Assembly (NCBI GenBank): GCA_963709525.1
Contig: CAVPXB010000027.1
Span: 1-64,000, forward strand
DNA length: 64,000 nucleotides
Reading direction: 5' to 3'
Origin: CAIWHR01 sp963709525
GTDB taxonomy: Bacteria; Pseudomonadota; Gammaproteobacteria; Burkholderiales; Casimicrobiaceae
The notes beneath the pieces were generated by a model, which was not told the origin of the DNA, did not search any database, and worked only from the letters and a program-made list of their open reading frames with translations. Below, piece after piece: positions 56,334 through 64,000 of the stretch. Every line of letters starts with the position of its first letter. The stretch's first letter is position 1. The position numbers and the translations under genes are program-made.

Positions 56334-56837
56334 TCAGAGCGGCGGAATCCGCAGCACCTGCCCCGGATAGATCTTGTCGGGATGCTTCAGCATCGGCGTA
56401 TTGGCCTCGAAGATCCGCTGGTACTTGTTCGGGTCGCCGTAAGCGTTCTTCGAGATTTTCGACAGCGTGTCGCCGGAGACGACCGTGTAGTAGGTCGCCT
56501 CGGGCTCGCTCTGGTCGACGCTCATCATGTTGTTGACCGCGCCGACCCCGGCGACGTTGCCGCAGCACAGCGCAATCTTCTCCTTGGTGGCCTGGTCCGC
56601 CGCCACGCCGAACACCGACACCGTGGACGTCGCCGCGTCGAAGGTCACGGTGAGTCCGGTCGCGGTCAGATTCTGCGTCCCGATGTAGTCGAGGATTGCG
56701 TCCGCCGCGGCGTCGTTGGCAGCCTTGATCTTCGCCTCGTCCGCCGGCGCTGCCGCCACTTCCTGCATGGCCGCCTTGGCACTGCCGATGCCGAAGAGTT
56801 TCTCGCCGGCACCCTTCACGAAATCGATCAAACCCAT
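56334..56837 (-). CDS. lysM: LysM and BON domain protein (LysM/YgaU family)
   Basis: 167 residues, intact, ATG 56837. The N-terminal amphipathic part (MGLIDFVKGAGEKLFGIGSA) leads to a BON domain (LTATGLTVTFDAATSTVSVF, then GVGAVNNMMSVDQS) and a C-terminal LysM domain (TYYTVVSGDTLSKISKNAYG, then YPGQVLRIPPL). The E. coli homologue YgaU/Kbp is a potassium-binding protein induced by osmotic stress. There is no classical signal peptide, as in the homologue. Transcribed alone; the region to the menA-like start at 57084 has no other gene. Confidence 0.9.
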   Translation of the reverse strand: MGLIDFVKGAGEKLFGIGSAKAAMQEVAAAPADEAKIKAANDAAADAILDYIGTQNLTATGLTVTFDAATSTVSVFGVAADQATKEKIALCCGNVAGVGAVNNMMSVDQSEPEATYYTVVSGDTLSKISKNAYGDPNKYQRIFEANTPMLKHPDKIYPGQVLRIPPL

Positions 56838-57083
56838 GCTCTGCTCCCTGATCGGTGGTTGCTCGCGGATCGCGCCAGCTTTGCTCGAGGCTGTTCCCGA
56901 TCCGGCCACGATCATACAACGAGCGCGTCGGCGCGGCACGCTCCGGCAAGGCACGGGCGCAGCAGGGCGATCCTCGCCACCGTCGCCCGGCCTCTCGCCC
57001 CCGACATCCGGGCCGCGACGGACAATTGCGGATACACTGCGACCCTTCGTTTTCCGCCCCCACCCCTGCCATCGCCCGTCGTC

Positions 57084-58023
57084 ATGACCGGTTCCTCCCC
57101 GTCGCCGCCGCCTTCCCCCGCAGGCATCGTCCCCGGTTCGCTGGCCGCATGGCGGGTCGCGGTGCGTCCCAAGACATTGTGGGTGGCCACCATGCCGGTC
57201 ATCGTGGCGACCTGCATGGCGTGGTCGTTGGCGCACGTATTCAGCGCCTGGATCGCGCTGGTTGCGCTGGCCGCCGCGGTGCTGATGCAGGTGGTCACGA
57301 ACCTGCAGAACGACGTCGGCTACACGGCGCGCGGCGCGGAATCGGGCAAGCGCGTCGGCCTGCCGCGTGCCACCGCGCAAGGCTGGCTCACGCTCGCCGA
57401 AGTGCGGCGGATGATCGTCGGTGGCGATCGTCGCCGCGCAGATCGTCGCGCTGCCGCTGATGCTGCGCGGCGGCTGGCCGATCGTGCTGACCAGCATTTC
57501 ATCGACCGTCGCCGCGTGGGCCTACATGGGCGGACGTCACCCGATCGCCTACACGCCTTACGGCGAACTCACCGTGTTCGTCTTCTTCGGGCTGGTCGCC
57601 GTCGTCGGCGCGTTTTACGTGCAGGCGGGATCGATCGCGCCCGTCGTCTGGCTCGCGGCTGCCGCCGTCGGCATGCACGCGTCCGCCGTGCTGCTGGTCA
57701 ACAACTTTCGCGACCGCGAGCACGATGGCGCCACGGGCCGCCGCACGCTGGCCGTGGTGCTGTCGCGCGACGCCGCGCTGCGGCTGTATGCAGCGCTGCT
57801 CACCTGCCCCTTTGCGCTGGCGGCGGCGATCGCGTGGTGGATCTCGGGGCCGTGGCTGCTGCTGCCGCTCGTCACCCTTGCGCGTGCGTTTCGACTCATT
57901 CGCGACCTGGCCGCGGCGTCGACGGGCGACGCGCAGAACATCCTGCTGTTCCGCACCGTGATGCTCGAGGTCGCGTTCGGACTTCTGCTGTCGGCCGGCG
58001 TGCTTCTGCATCGCGGTCTTTGA
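57084..58023 (+). CDS. menA: 1,4-dihydroxy-2-naphthoate polyprenyltransferase-like (MenA/UbiA family), frameshifted
   Basis: About 312 residues. Eight or nine membrane segments: VATMPVIVATCMAWSL, WIALVALAAAVLMQVVTN and so on. NLQNDVGYTARGAESGKR is the first Asp-rich prenyl-diphosphate motif region, NNFRDREHDGATGRRTLAV the second. One extra base near 57419 breaks the frame between EVRRMIV and AIVAAQIVALPLMLRGGW. The family transfers a polyprenyl chain to dihydroxynaphthoate, giving demethylmenaquinone. No other men genes are adjacent. Ubiquinone-type UbiA is less likely given the NNFRDxxxDxxxGR pattern of MenA. Confidence 0.85.
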
Positions 58024-58047
58024 GCCCGTCCGCAGCCGGGCGCCCGG

Positions 58048-59120
58048 TCACAGCACCAGCGGTGCCGCGTAACCGGTGAGCTCCAGATAGCCGCGACCGA
58101 TCGTTGCGCGGCCGGCGATGAGCCGTATCGCGCCCTCCCAGTAGAGGGTGCCGGTGGACGCCCGCGCGTCCAGCTCCTGGTCGTCGAACAGCGGCTCGAC
58201 CCGATACCGCTGTTCGCCCACGATCAGCTCGAGCGCGACCGGATACGAGGTTCCGGTGCGGGGCGAGCGCCAGTGGCGTTGCGCGACGAAGCGGACCTCG
58301 CCCGGCGCGACGGTGGTCTTTCGTCCCTGCGCGTCGCGCAGCATCGCCGCCGCCCAGAGCGGCGCGCCCGATGCGTCGCGCATACAAAGGCCATCAGCGC
58401 GCCGCCGTCGTCGAGGTTGGCGCCCAGCCAGTCCCAGCCGACCGCGCTCGGTGCCATGATTTCGCTCGACCACTCGTGATCGAGCCACGCCGCGCCGGTC
58501 ACCTCCTGCACGGCACCGCCGGCGCCGATGCTGCCGCTGACCGCGAGCTGTGGCCGGCTGTAGTAGTGGCTCGCCTGCTGCGGCTGCGGGCCCTTGCGGG
58601 AAAAGCCCGCGTCACCCTGCAACAACGGCGGCTCGGTGGCCGCGCAACGCAGCGCCAGCGAAAAATCGCGCGCCTCGATTTTCGCGTCGTAAGCATCGCC
58701 CGAACGCGTGAGCGCCCAGTCGCCCACCCACACGCGGGTATCACCTTCCGCCGCGCCCGCGAGGTCGAACGCCGCCCGCGCCGCGCGCTCATCGTGGCGC
58801 AGGCGCCCATGCCGTGGATCCGCCAGTGCCGCGTGGGCCAGGATGAGTTGCCGCGGCGCAAAGCGGCTGGGGTTGTTGTCGCCCACCGCCGGCCGGCTGC
58901 GAAAGAACGTGACCTGGAAACCGAACTCGCGCTGCGCGCGATCGCGGACCTGGCCGGTCATGTACCACCATTCGATGCGGTAATCGGGATGCGCCCCGTG
59001 ATCGCGGGGAAACTCGAGGCGACGATCGCGCAGCACATCGGGATACACGCCCGAGCCACGCGCGCCTCGGGCGCCGAGCAGCATGCCCGGCCCCGCAAGC
59101 AGGAATGCGCGCCGCTTCAT
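58048..59120 (-). CDS. AttH/CrtC-like lipocalin-fold exported protein, frameshifted
   Basis: About 357 residues. The Tat-like or Sec N-terminus MKRRAFLLAGPGMLLGARGA is followed by LEFPRDHGAHPDYRIEWWYM, then TGQVRD, FGFQVTFFRSRP, SRFAPRQLILAHAALADPRH and DHEWSSEIMAPSAVGWDWLG, typical of the AttH/hydroxyneurosporene-synthase-like (DUF2 lipocalin pair) family. One shift near 58385 links ALMAFV to CMRDASGAPLWAAAMLRD, and the end is TGYAAPLVL. Gene order AttH-permease-ATPase on one strand matches attEFGH-type loci. Probably a periplasmic partner of the ABC transporter 31 bp upstream. Confidence 0.8.
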
Positions 59121-59151
59121 CGCTCGCCTCCACTGCCGCAGCCGTTGCCGT

Positions 59152-61686
59152 TCACCAGTCCTCCCGCACCGCGCGCACCGCGTCGCCGGCCAGCGCCTGG
59201 CGACCGGCGACGATGGCCGTCAAGGTGGAAAGTCCCAGCACGATCGCGGACATCCAAGCCAGCAGCGCCCAGGGGATCGACACTTCCATCCCCCAGTGAA
59301 ACGACTGCCGGTTGACGACGTGGATCAGGATGAGACTGATGGCGCCACCCAGCAACAGCCCGATGACGATGCCCACCGTGGAGATCAACGCCCCTTCGGT
59401 CGCCAGCATCGAACGCACTTCGCCGCGCGTCATTCCCAGATGGCGCAGCACGCCGAATTCGCGCCGGCGGGCAACGACCAGCGCCGCGAAAGACGACGAC
59501 AGGCCGATGAGACCGATCACCATCGCCGCGAGTTCAAGCGCGTAGGTCACGGTGAAGGTGCGGTCGAAGATCGACAGCGACACGCGCCGGATGTCGTTCG
59601 GCGAACCCAGCTCCAGCCGCTCGCCGCCCGGCAGGGCAGCCGCGAGCGACGCGGAAAACGCCGCGAGCGACGTATACGCATCGAGCCACAGCGCGGCGTT
59701 GGTCGCTGCTTCGTCACCGGTCAAGGCGATGTAGCGCGAACGCTCGATCACCACGGTCCCGCGGGGGCGCGAGTAATCGCGCCAGACACCGGCCACGGTG
59801 AAGCGCCGCCTTTCGCCCGCGAGGGGGAGTTCGACCACCGTTCCCGGCGCAAGATCGTGCAGGTCGACCATCGCCTCGCTGACCCACGCCGGCGGCGGCG
59901 CGTCGGGGGGCACATCGATCGGCGGCGCCACGAACGGCAGGCTCTGCGTCGGCCGACCCGGATCGATCGTGCGCGCGAGCAACGCGACGCGCGGCCTGCC
60001 CGGTGCGAATTGCAGCAGATCCTCGCGCTGGAACTCCGCGCGACGCACGCCGGGAAGCGCGGCGATGCGGCGCTGGTCGGCGGCGGAAAGAAGCGCGCTG
60101 TCCCCCGCCGCCCCGGCGCGCAGGTACGCATCGGCCGGCAGCAGCTGTTCCAGCCAGGCGTCGACCGAACTGCGGAATGACGCGACCATGATCGCCATCG
60201 ATACGATGAGGCTGATGCTGGCGACGATGGCGGCGAGGCTGACCGTTGCCTGGCCGGGGGATCCGCGCAACTGCGTCAGCGCGAGTTCGCCCGCGGCGCG
60301 GCGCGGAAGTGGCAGCGACCACAGCAGCAGCCCGGCGAACCAGGGCAACAGCAACAGCGTTCCGAGAAGCACGAGCCCGATCGCGAGATAGCCGAAGAGC
60401 GGCAAGCCATCGACCGGCGGCAGCCATGCGACCAGCGCCCCGACGCTTAGCATCAGCAATCCGGGCCAGCGTGCGTTGAGCCGTTCGAAGACACGCTGGT
60501 CGTCGCCCGCCTTGAGCGCCTGTGCCGGTAATGCACGCGCCGCCTCCAGCGCCGGAACGAGGGCACCGCCGACCGCTGCCGCAATGCCAAGGACCAGGAA
60601 CATCGTCGCCGTCGCAGCGTCGATCGAGAGTTGCGGGACCACGCCGCGAAAGAAACCGGCGCCGAGATCGGCACCGACAAAGCGCACCGCCAGCAGCGCC
60701 AGCGCGTGACCGGCGGCGAGCCCCGCGATGCCGCCGATGACGCCCGCCACCGCGCCCTCGGCGACGAGCATGGCGACCAGTTGCCGCCGCGTGAGCCCCA
60801 GCACGCGCAGCAGCGCGAACTCGGCCCGGCGACGCACGACCGACAACGCCTGCGTGGAGAACACCAGGAGGCTGCCGGTGAACAGCGCCACCAGCGCCAG
60901 CACCAGCAGATTGACGCGGTAGGCACGCGTGAGATCGGCCGCGGCGCGCTGCGACGTTGCCGGCCGTTCGACGGTCACGCCCGCGGGCAGTTCCGACTGC
61001 AGCCGGGTTCGCAATGCGTCGCCATCGACGCCCGGACGCAGGCGCAGGTCGATACGCGACAGGCGTCCCAGGCGATCGAAGACCTGTTGCGCGCCGGCGA
61101 TGTCCATCACCGCGAACCGTTGCTGCCCGCCGCCATCGAGCACGCCACCGACACGAAGCGCCACGGCGGAAAGCCCCACCTGCACTTCGAGCGCCTTCCC
61201 CGCGTCGAGCCCGAGCCAGCGCGCCGCAGCGGGCGAGAGGAACACGGTGTCGGGCCGGAGCACCGCGAAGCGCTCGCCGGACCGGGGGACGAGACCCGGC
61301 TGCAGCTGCCCGGCGGCGAACACGTCGATCCCCACCAATCGCAGCGCATCGTCGCGCGCGGTGAGCCGTGCGTCGACCTCGACGACGGGACTGGCGACGA
61401 CGACCTCCGGCTGCCGCGCAAGCGTCGGATAGACGCTCTCATCGAACCCGGTTCGCGGGCCGATCACCGCGAGATCGGCGTCACCCGAAAGCACCTGCGC
61501 GCCGTGCGCAAGCTCGCTGATCGCGGCGCCGTTGATGAGCTGGATCGCATAGCCAAGGGCCACCCCCAGCGCGATCGCGGACGCGCACAGCAGGCTCTTC
61601 ATTCGATGCTGCGCGAATGCCCCGCGCAGAAGGATGCCGTAGAGATCCCACCCCGCGCCTGTCTCGCCCGATGCCGGCACCGTCAT
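59152..61686 (-). CDS. ABC transporter permease, FtsX/MacB type
   Basis: 844 residues, intact. The N-terminal membrane segment (SLLCASAIALGVALGYAIQL) is followed by a large periplasmic domain (about 45-240), then three FtsX segments (VNLLVLALVALFTGSLLVFS, then ALRVLGLTRRQLVAMLVAEG and IGGIAGLAAGHALALLAVRF), a middle transmembrane region, a second periplasmic domain and a final FtsX set (VVARRREFGVLRHLGMTRGE, then VGIVIGLLLGGAISLILIHV). Two FtsX halves in one chain is the LolC/E-like duplicated layout. The start overlaps the ATPase stop by 4 bp (ATGA). Probably exports or extracts a lipid or lipoprotein. Confidence 0.9.
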   Translation of the reverse strand: MTVPASGETGAGWDLYGILLRGAFAQHRMKSLLCASAIALGVALGYAIQLINGAAISELAHGAQVLSGDADLAVIGPRTGFDESVYPTLARQPEVVVASPVVEVDARLTARDDALRLVGIDVFAAGQLQPGLVPRSGERFAVLRPDTVFLSPAAARWLGLDAGKALEVQVGLSAVALRVGGVLDGGGQQRFAVMDIAGAQQVFDRLGRLSRIDLRLRPGVDGDALRTRLQSELPAGVTVERPATSQRAAADLTRAYRVNLLVLALVALFTGSLLVFSTQALSVVRRRAEFALLRVLGLTRRQLVAMLVAEGAVAGVIGGIAGLAAGHALALLAVRFVGADLGAGFFRGVVPQLSIDAATATMFLVLGIAAAVGGALVPALEAARALPAQALKAGDDQRVFERLNARWPGLLMLSVGALVAWLPPVDGLPLFGYLAIGLVLLGTLLLLPWFAGLLLWSLPLPRRAAGELALTQLRGSPGQATVSLAAIVASISLIVSMAIMVASFRSSVDAWLEQLLPADAYLRAGAAGDSALLSAADQRRIAALPGVRRAEFQREDLLQFAPGRPRVALLARTIDPGRPTQSLPFVAPPIDVPPDAPPPAWVSEAMVDLHDLAPGTVVELPLAGERRRFTVAGVWRDYSRPRGTVVIERSRYIALTGDEAATNAALWLDAYTSLAAFSASLAAALPGGERLELGSPNDIRRVSLSIFDRTFTVTYALELAAMVIGLIGLSSSFAALVVARRREFGVLRHLGMTRGEVRSMLATEGALISTVGIVIGLLLGGAISLILIHVVNRQSFHWGMEVSIPWALLAWMSAIVLGLSTLTAIVAGRQALAGDAVRAVREDW

Positions 61687-62351
61687 GATCGCTCGCGCAA
61701 CCCCTCGCGCGTGAGCAACAGGACGCGGTCCGCGGTATCGGCGGCGACCCTTGAATGCGTGACCAGGATGCCGGCCGCGCCGCGCGACTTGATCTCGCCC
61801 CGCAGCAGCTGCAGCACGCCGTCCGCGGTGTCCGGATCGAGGTTGCCGGTGGGCTCGTCGGCCAGCACCAGCGCCGGGCGATGGACCAGCGCGCGCGCGA
61901 TCGCCACCCGCTGCAACTCGCCGCCGGAAAGCTCGCGCGGCCGGCTGCCTGCCCGCGCCGCGAGACCCACGGCGGCGAGCATTGCGGCGACCTCGCGCGC
62001 GATGGCGTCGCGTGCGATGCCCGCCAGCAGCAGCGGCAAGGCCACGTTTTCCGCAACGCTGAGATACGGCAGCACGTGGAATGCCTGAAAGACGAAGCCC
62101 ATCCGCCGCCGCCGCAACAACGTGCGTGCATCGTCATCGAGCGCCGCAAGATCGACGCCATCGACGACGACCGCGCCGCGATCCGGCAGATCGAGCCCGG
62201 CGGCGAGATTGAGCAGCGTCGACTTGCCAACGCCGGACTCGCCCATCACCGCAACATAGTCGCCCGGCCGCAGGTCGAGGTTGACGTCGGCGAAAACGTC
62301 GCGCGACACCGGGCCGGGGTAGGTCTTGGCGAGCGTACGGAGCGAGAGCAC
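61683..62351 (-). CDS. ABC transporter ATP-binding protein (LolD/AttE-like)
   Basis: 222 residues from the GTG at 62351 (VLSLRTLAKTYPGPV); an upstream in-frame extension to 62459 is unlikely because family members start here. Walker A GESGVGKST, Q-loop FVFQAFHVLPYLSVAENV, signature LSGGELQRVAIARAL, Walker B LVLADEPTGNLD and the switch histidine in LVTHSRVA are complete. Forms one operon with the FtsX permease (4-bp overlap) and the AttH-like gene. Energises transport across the inner membrane in the MacB/LolCDE manner. Confidence 0.93.
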   Translation of the reverse strand: MLSLRTLAKTYPGPVSRDVFADVNLDLRPGDYVAVMGESGVGKSTLLNLAAGLDLPDRGAVVVDGVDLAALDDDARTLLRRRRMGFVFQAFHVLPYLSVAENVALPLLLAGIARDAIAREVAAMLAAVGLAARAGSRPRELSGGELQRVAIARALVHRPALVLADEPTGNLDPDTADGVLQLLRGEIKSRGAAGILVTHSRVAADTADRVLLLTREGLRERS

Positions 62352-62513
62352 GGGTCGAGCGTAGCGACGGCGTTGCGCAAAGGCAAGTGGATGCAGCGCA
62401 GGACCGCTCGCGGCCGTGCGCACCGTGGCCTGTTGCGGGCTGTGGGACAATCGCGCCAAGTTGTCGATCGCGCTTCGCTGCGCATTGCAGGATCAGGCCT
62501 CTCCCCCCACCCG

Positions 62514-63359
62514 ATGCTGAGTTACCGCCACGGATTTCACGCCGGCAACCACGCCGATGTGCTGAAGCACGTCGTCCTGCTGCAATTGCTGCGCCTGCTG
62601 ACGCAGAAGGAGCGGCCCCTTTGGGTGATCGACACCCATGCCGGCGCCGGCCTCTATGCGCTGAACTCGCGCTTTGCGGCCAAGAATGCCGAATACGCCG
62701 ACGGCATCGGCCGGCTGTGGAACCTCGACGACCTGCCCGAGCCGCTGGCCGACTATGTCGCGCAGGTGCGCGCCTGCAATCCCGACGGCGCTTTGCGGCG
62801 CTACCCGGGTTCGCCGCAGCTCGCGCTGCAACTCCTGCGTCCGCACGATCGCCTGCGTCTGTTCGAACTGCACCCGACCGAACAATCCCTGCTGCGGGAC
62901 CACTTCGCGGCCGCGGGCCGGCAGGTTCAGGTGAGCATCGGCGACGGATTCGCCGGTCTGAAAGCGGTGCTGCCGCCACCGTCGCGGCGCGGTGTCGCGC
63001 TGATCGACCCGTCGTACGAAACGCGCGACGATTACGCCGCCGTCATCGCCGCGGTGGCAGACGCGTTGCAGCGCTTCGCCACCGGCACCTACGCGGTCTG
63101 GTATCCGCAGTTGCAGCGCCGCGAGTCGACGCGGCTGCCCGAGAAGCTGCGCGAGCTTGCCGGCGGCGACTGGCTGCACGTCGCGCTCAAGGTTCACGCC
63201 CCGCGCGCCGACGGCTTCGGTCTCCACGGCAGCGGCTTGTTCGTGTTCAATCCGCCGTGGAAGCTCGACGCGGCGCTGGCGCCCGCGCTCCCGGTGCTCG
63301 GGAAACTCCTGGCGCAGGACGCGTCCGCATCCTGCACGATGCAGTCGCGGCAATCGTGA
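62514..63359 (+). CDS. rlmJ: 23S rRNA (adenine-2030-N6)-methyltransferase
   Basis: 281 residues, ATG 62514. MLSYRHGFHAGNHADVLKHV is the conserved N-terminus; WVIDTHAGAGLYAL is motif I for S-adenosylmethionine, RYPGSPQLALQLLRPHDRL and LFELHPTE motif II, VALIDPSYE motif IV (DPPY variant) and YAVWYPQLQRRESTRLPEKL, then GSGLFVFNPPWKLD the end. The enzyme methylates A2030 of 23S rRNA. Divergent from the ABC ATPase gene; the 162-bp gap holds both promoters. Confidence 0.95.
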   Translation: MLSYRHGFHAGNHADVLKHVVLLQLLRLLTQKERPLWVIDTHAGAGLYALNSRFAAKNAEYADGIGRLWNLDDLPEPLADYVAQVRACNPDGALRRYPGSPQLALQLLRPHDRLRLFELHPTEQSLLRDHFAAAGRQVQVSIGDGFAGLKAVLPPPSRRGVALIDPSYETRDDYAAVIAAVADALQRFATGTYAVWYPQLQRRESTRLPEKLRELAGGDWLHVALKVHAPRADGFGLHGSGLFVFNPPWKLDAALAPALPVLGKLLAQDASASCTMQSRQS

Positions 63360-63390
63360 CCCCTCCACACATGACCGACGCGCAGATTCC

Positions 63391-63774
63391 ATGACCGTTC
63401 CCGCAGACGGCCCCCCGTTCGAACACCTGACCGGCGTGCGCGATGCGTTGCGCCAATTCGCTGCCGAGCGCGACTGGGACCAGTTCCACGCCCCCAAGAA
63501 CCTTGCGATGGCGCTGGTCGTCGAAGCCGCGGAGGTGGTCGAGCACTTCCAGTGGCTGACCGCCGACGAAAGCGCCGGCTTGTCCGAACAAAAGCGCGCC
63601 GCGATCGGCGCCGAACTCGCGGACGTGCTGTTCTACCTCGTCCGGCTGGCCGACCGGCTCGACATCGATCTCGCCGCGGCGGCCAGCGCGAAGATGGCGG
63701 TCAACGAAGCGAAGTACCCGGCAGCGCGCGTCCGGGGCAGCGCGCGCAAGTACGACGACTACGACACCGATTGA
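63391..63774 (+). CDS. MazG-like nucleotide pyrophosphohydrolase
   Basis: 127 residues. FAAERDWDQFHAPKNLAMAL, then VVEAAEVVEHFQW and ELADVLFYLVRLADRLDIDL contain the paired acidic helices (ExxE and ExxD) of the all-alpha NTP pyrophosphatase superfamily. These enzymes remove non-canonical or oxidised nucleotides such as dCTP variants. ATG 63391 is 31 bp after rlmJ, so the two may be co-transcribed. Confidence 0.9.
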   Translation: MTVPADGPPFEHLTGVRDALRQFAAERDWDQFHAPKNLAMALVVEAAEVVEHFQWLTADESAGLSEQKRAAIGAELADVLFYLVRLADRLDIDLAAAASAKMAVNEAKYPAARVRGSARKYDDYDTD

Positions 63775-63810
63775 CGCGTGATTGCTCGCTTGCCATCAAG
63801 CCCGAACGCG

Positions 63811-63889
63811 TTCGCGGCTGAAGCCGCTCCTACAAGATCGCTCCATGCCGATGCGTAGGCGAGGCTGCAGGAGCAGCTTCAGGCGCGAA
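63811..63889. repeat. Inverted REP doublet
   Basis: 63811-63835 (TTCGCGGCTGAAGCCGCTCC, then TACAA) and 63865-63889 (CTGCAGGAGCAGCTTCAGGC, then GCGAA) are opposite-facing copies of the proteobacterial REP motif, 29 bp apart, in the convergent gap after the MazG-like gene. Typical of Xanthomonas-/betaproteobacterium-like REP doublets, possibly mobilised by RAYT transposases. Confidence 0.8.
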
Positions 63890-63906
63890 ATGTCGATTGC
63901 AGCGCC

Positions 63907-64000
63907 TCAGCCCGCAAGCTCCAGCATCAGCGCGTTGACGCGGCGGACGAACCCCGCCGGGTCGTCGAGTTGCCCGCCTTCGGCCAGCAGCGCCTGATCG
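63907..64000 (-). CDS. 3' end of a minus-strand gene cut by the window edge
   Basis: The last 30 residues read DQALLAEGGQLDDPAGFVRR, then VNALMLELAG and a stop (63907-63909). The frame is clean and the codon use matches its neighbours. I do not recognise the family from this piece. Confidence 0.5.
   Translation of the reverse strand, partial: DQALLAEGGQLDDPAGFVRRVNALMLELAG

Noticed and set aside
63780..63906. A short plus-strand coding sequence covering the REP doublet
   Set aside because: Frames here simply read through the inverted REP motifs.

Overview
The window looks like two unrelated genomes joined near 27.25-27.27 kb. Positions 1-27.25 kb have the gene content of a Chloroflexota (Anaerolineae/Caldilineae-like) bacterium: hexuronate and sugar-acid catabolism, toxin-antitoxin (TA) genes and their relics, an XRE/NB-ARC/TPR regulator, Tat-exported beta-propeller protein and IS110 elements. 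Positions 27.27-64.0 kb look betaproteobacterial: RhlE, RlmJ, a DUF5648 metalloprotease, an AttEFGH-type export locus, PaaK, 2-oxoacid:ferredoxin oxidoreductases and a proteobacterial-type REP doublet. The switch falls between a truncated IS110 transposase and an SRAP-domain gene, so a chimeric contig is the simplest explanation. The taxonomic assignments are inferences from gene content.

Left part. 1-3.78 kb: UxaE-type epimerase, transaldolase-like enzyme, SDR oxidoreductase and a truncated malate/lactate dehydrogenase, separated by unusual fold-back repeats. 3.77-7.83 kb: large Tat-exported hemopexin/tectonin-like protein on the minus strand, cut off where it meets the dehydrogenase. 7.93-8.18 kb: MITE-like fold-back element. 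8.3-11.7 kb: TA island (Phd-like pair, HicB-like, DUF433, MNT/HEPN) containing a segmental duplication and a nucleoside-kinase-like gene. 11.7-13.9 kb: uronate-dehydrogenase-like epimerase and mannonate-dehydratase-family enzyme. 14.2-17.3 kb: lactonase-like metallo-hydrolase, methyltransferase, VapBC. 17.3-21.1 kb: regulator, secreted protein, intact MNT gene. 21.8-23.9 kb: secreted alpha/beta hydrolase. 24.4-27.25 kb: two head-to-head IS110 copies with conserved upstream non-coding regions that are bridge-RNA candidates.

Right part. 27.3-30.7 kb: SRAP protein, metalloprotease, PuuE-type allantoinase. 30.7-43.6 kb: one minus-strand cluster with two complete 2-oxoacid:ferredoxin oxidoreductases, two GltD-like flavoproteins, an NfnA-like reductase subunit and a 748-residue protein with a terminal ferredoxin-like motif that I could not assign. 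Together these look like a system that feeds electrons from 2-oxoacid oxidation through Fe-S and flavin proteins to NAD(P)H, or the reverse. 43.9-46.5 kb: selD and an unassigned membrane-anchored protein. 46.5-50.1 kb: two damaged M20/carbamoylase genes opposite an IclR regulator. 50.1-58.0 kb: paaK, DUF349 protein, rhlE, LysM protein, menA-like. 58.0-62.4 kb: AttH-like protein with ABC permease and ATPase. 62.5-64.0 kb: rlmJ, MazG-like protein, REP doublet, edge of one more gene.

Single-base frameshifts are common, hitting most longer genes left of 27 kb and several right of it (worst at 46.5-49.4 kb). Many sit in short runs and look like uncorrected sequencing indels, so 'frameshifted' below does not necessarily mean the gene is dead in the organism.
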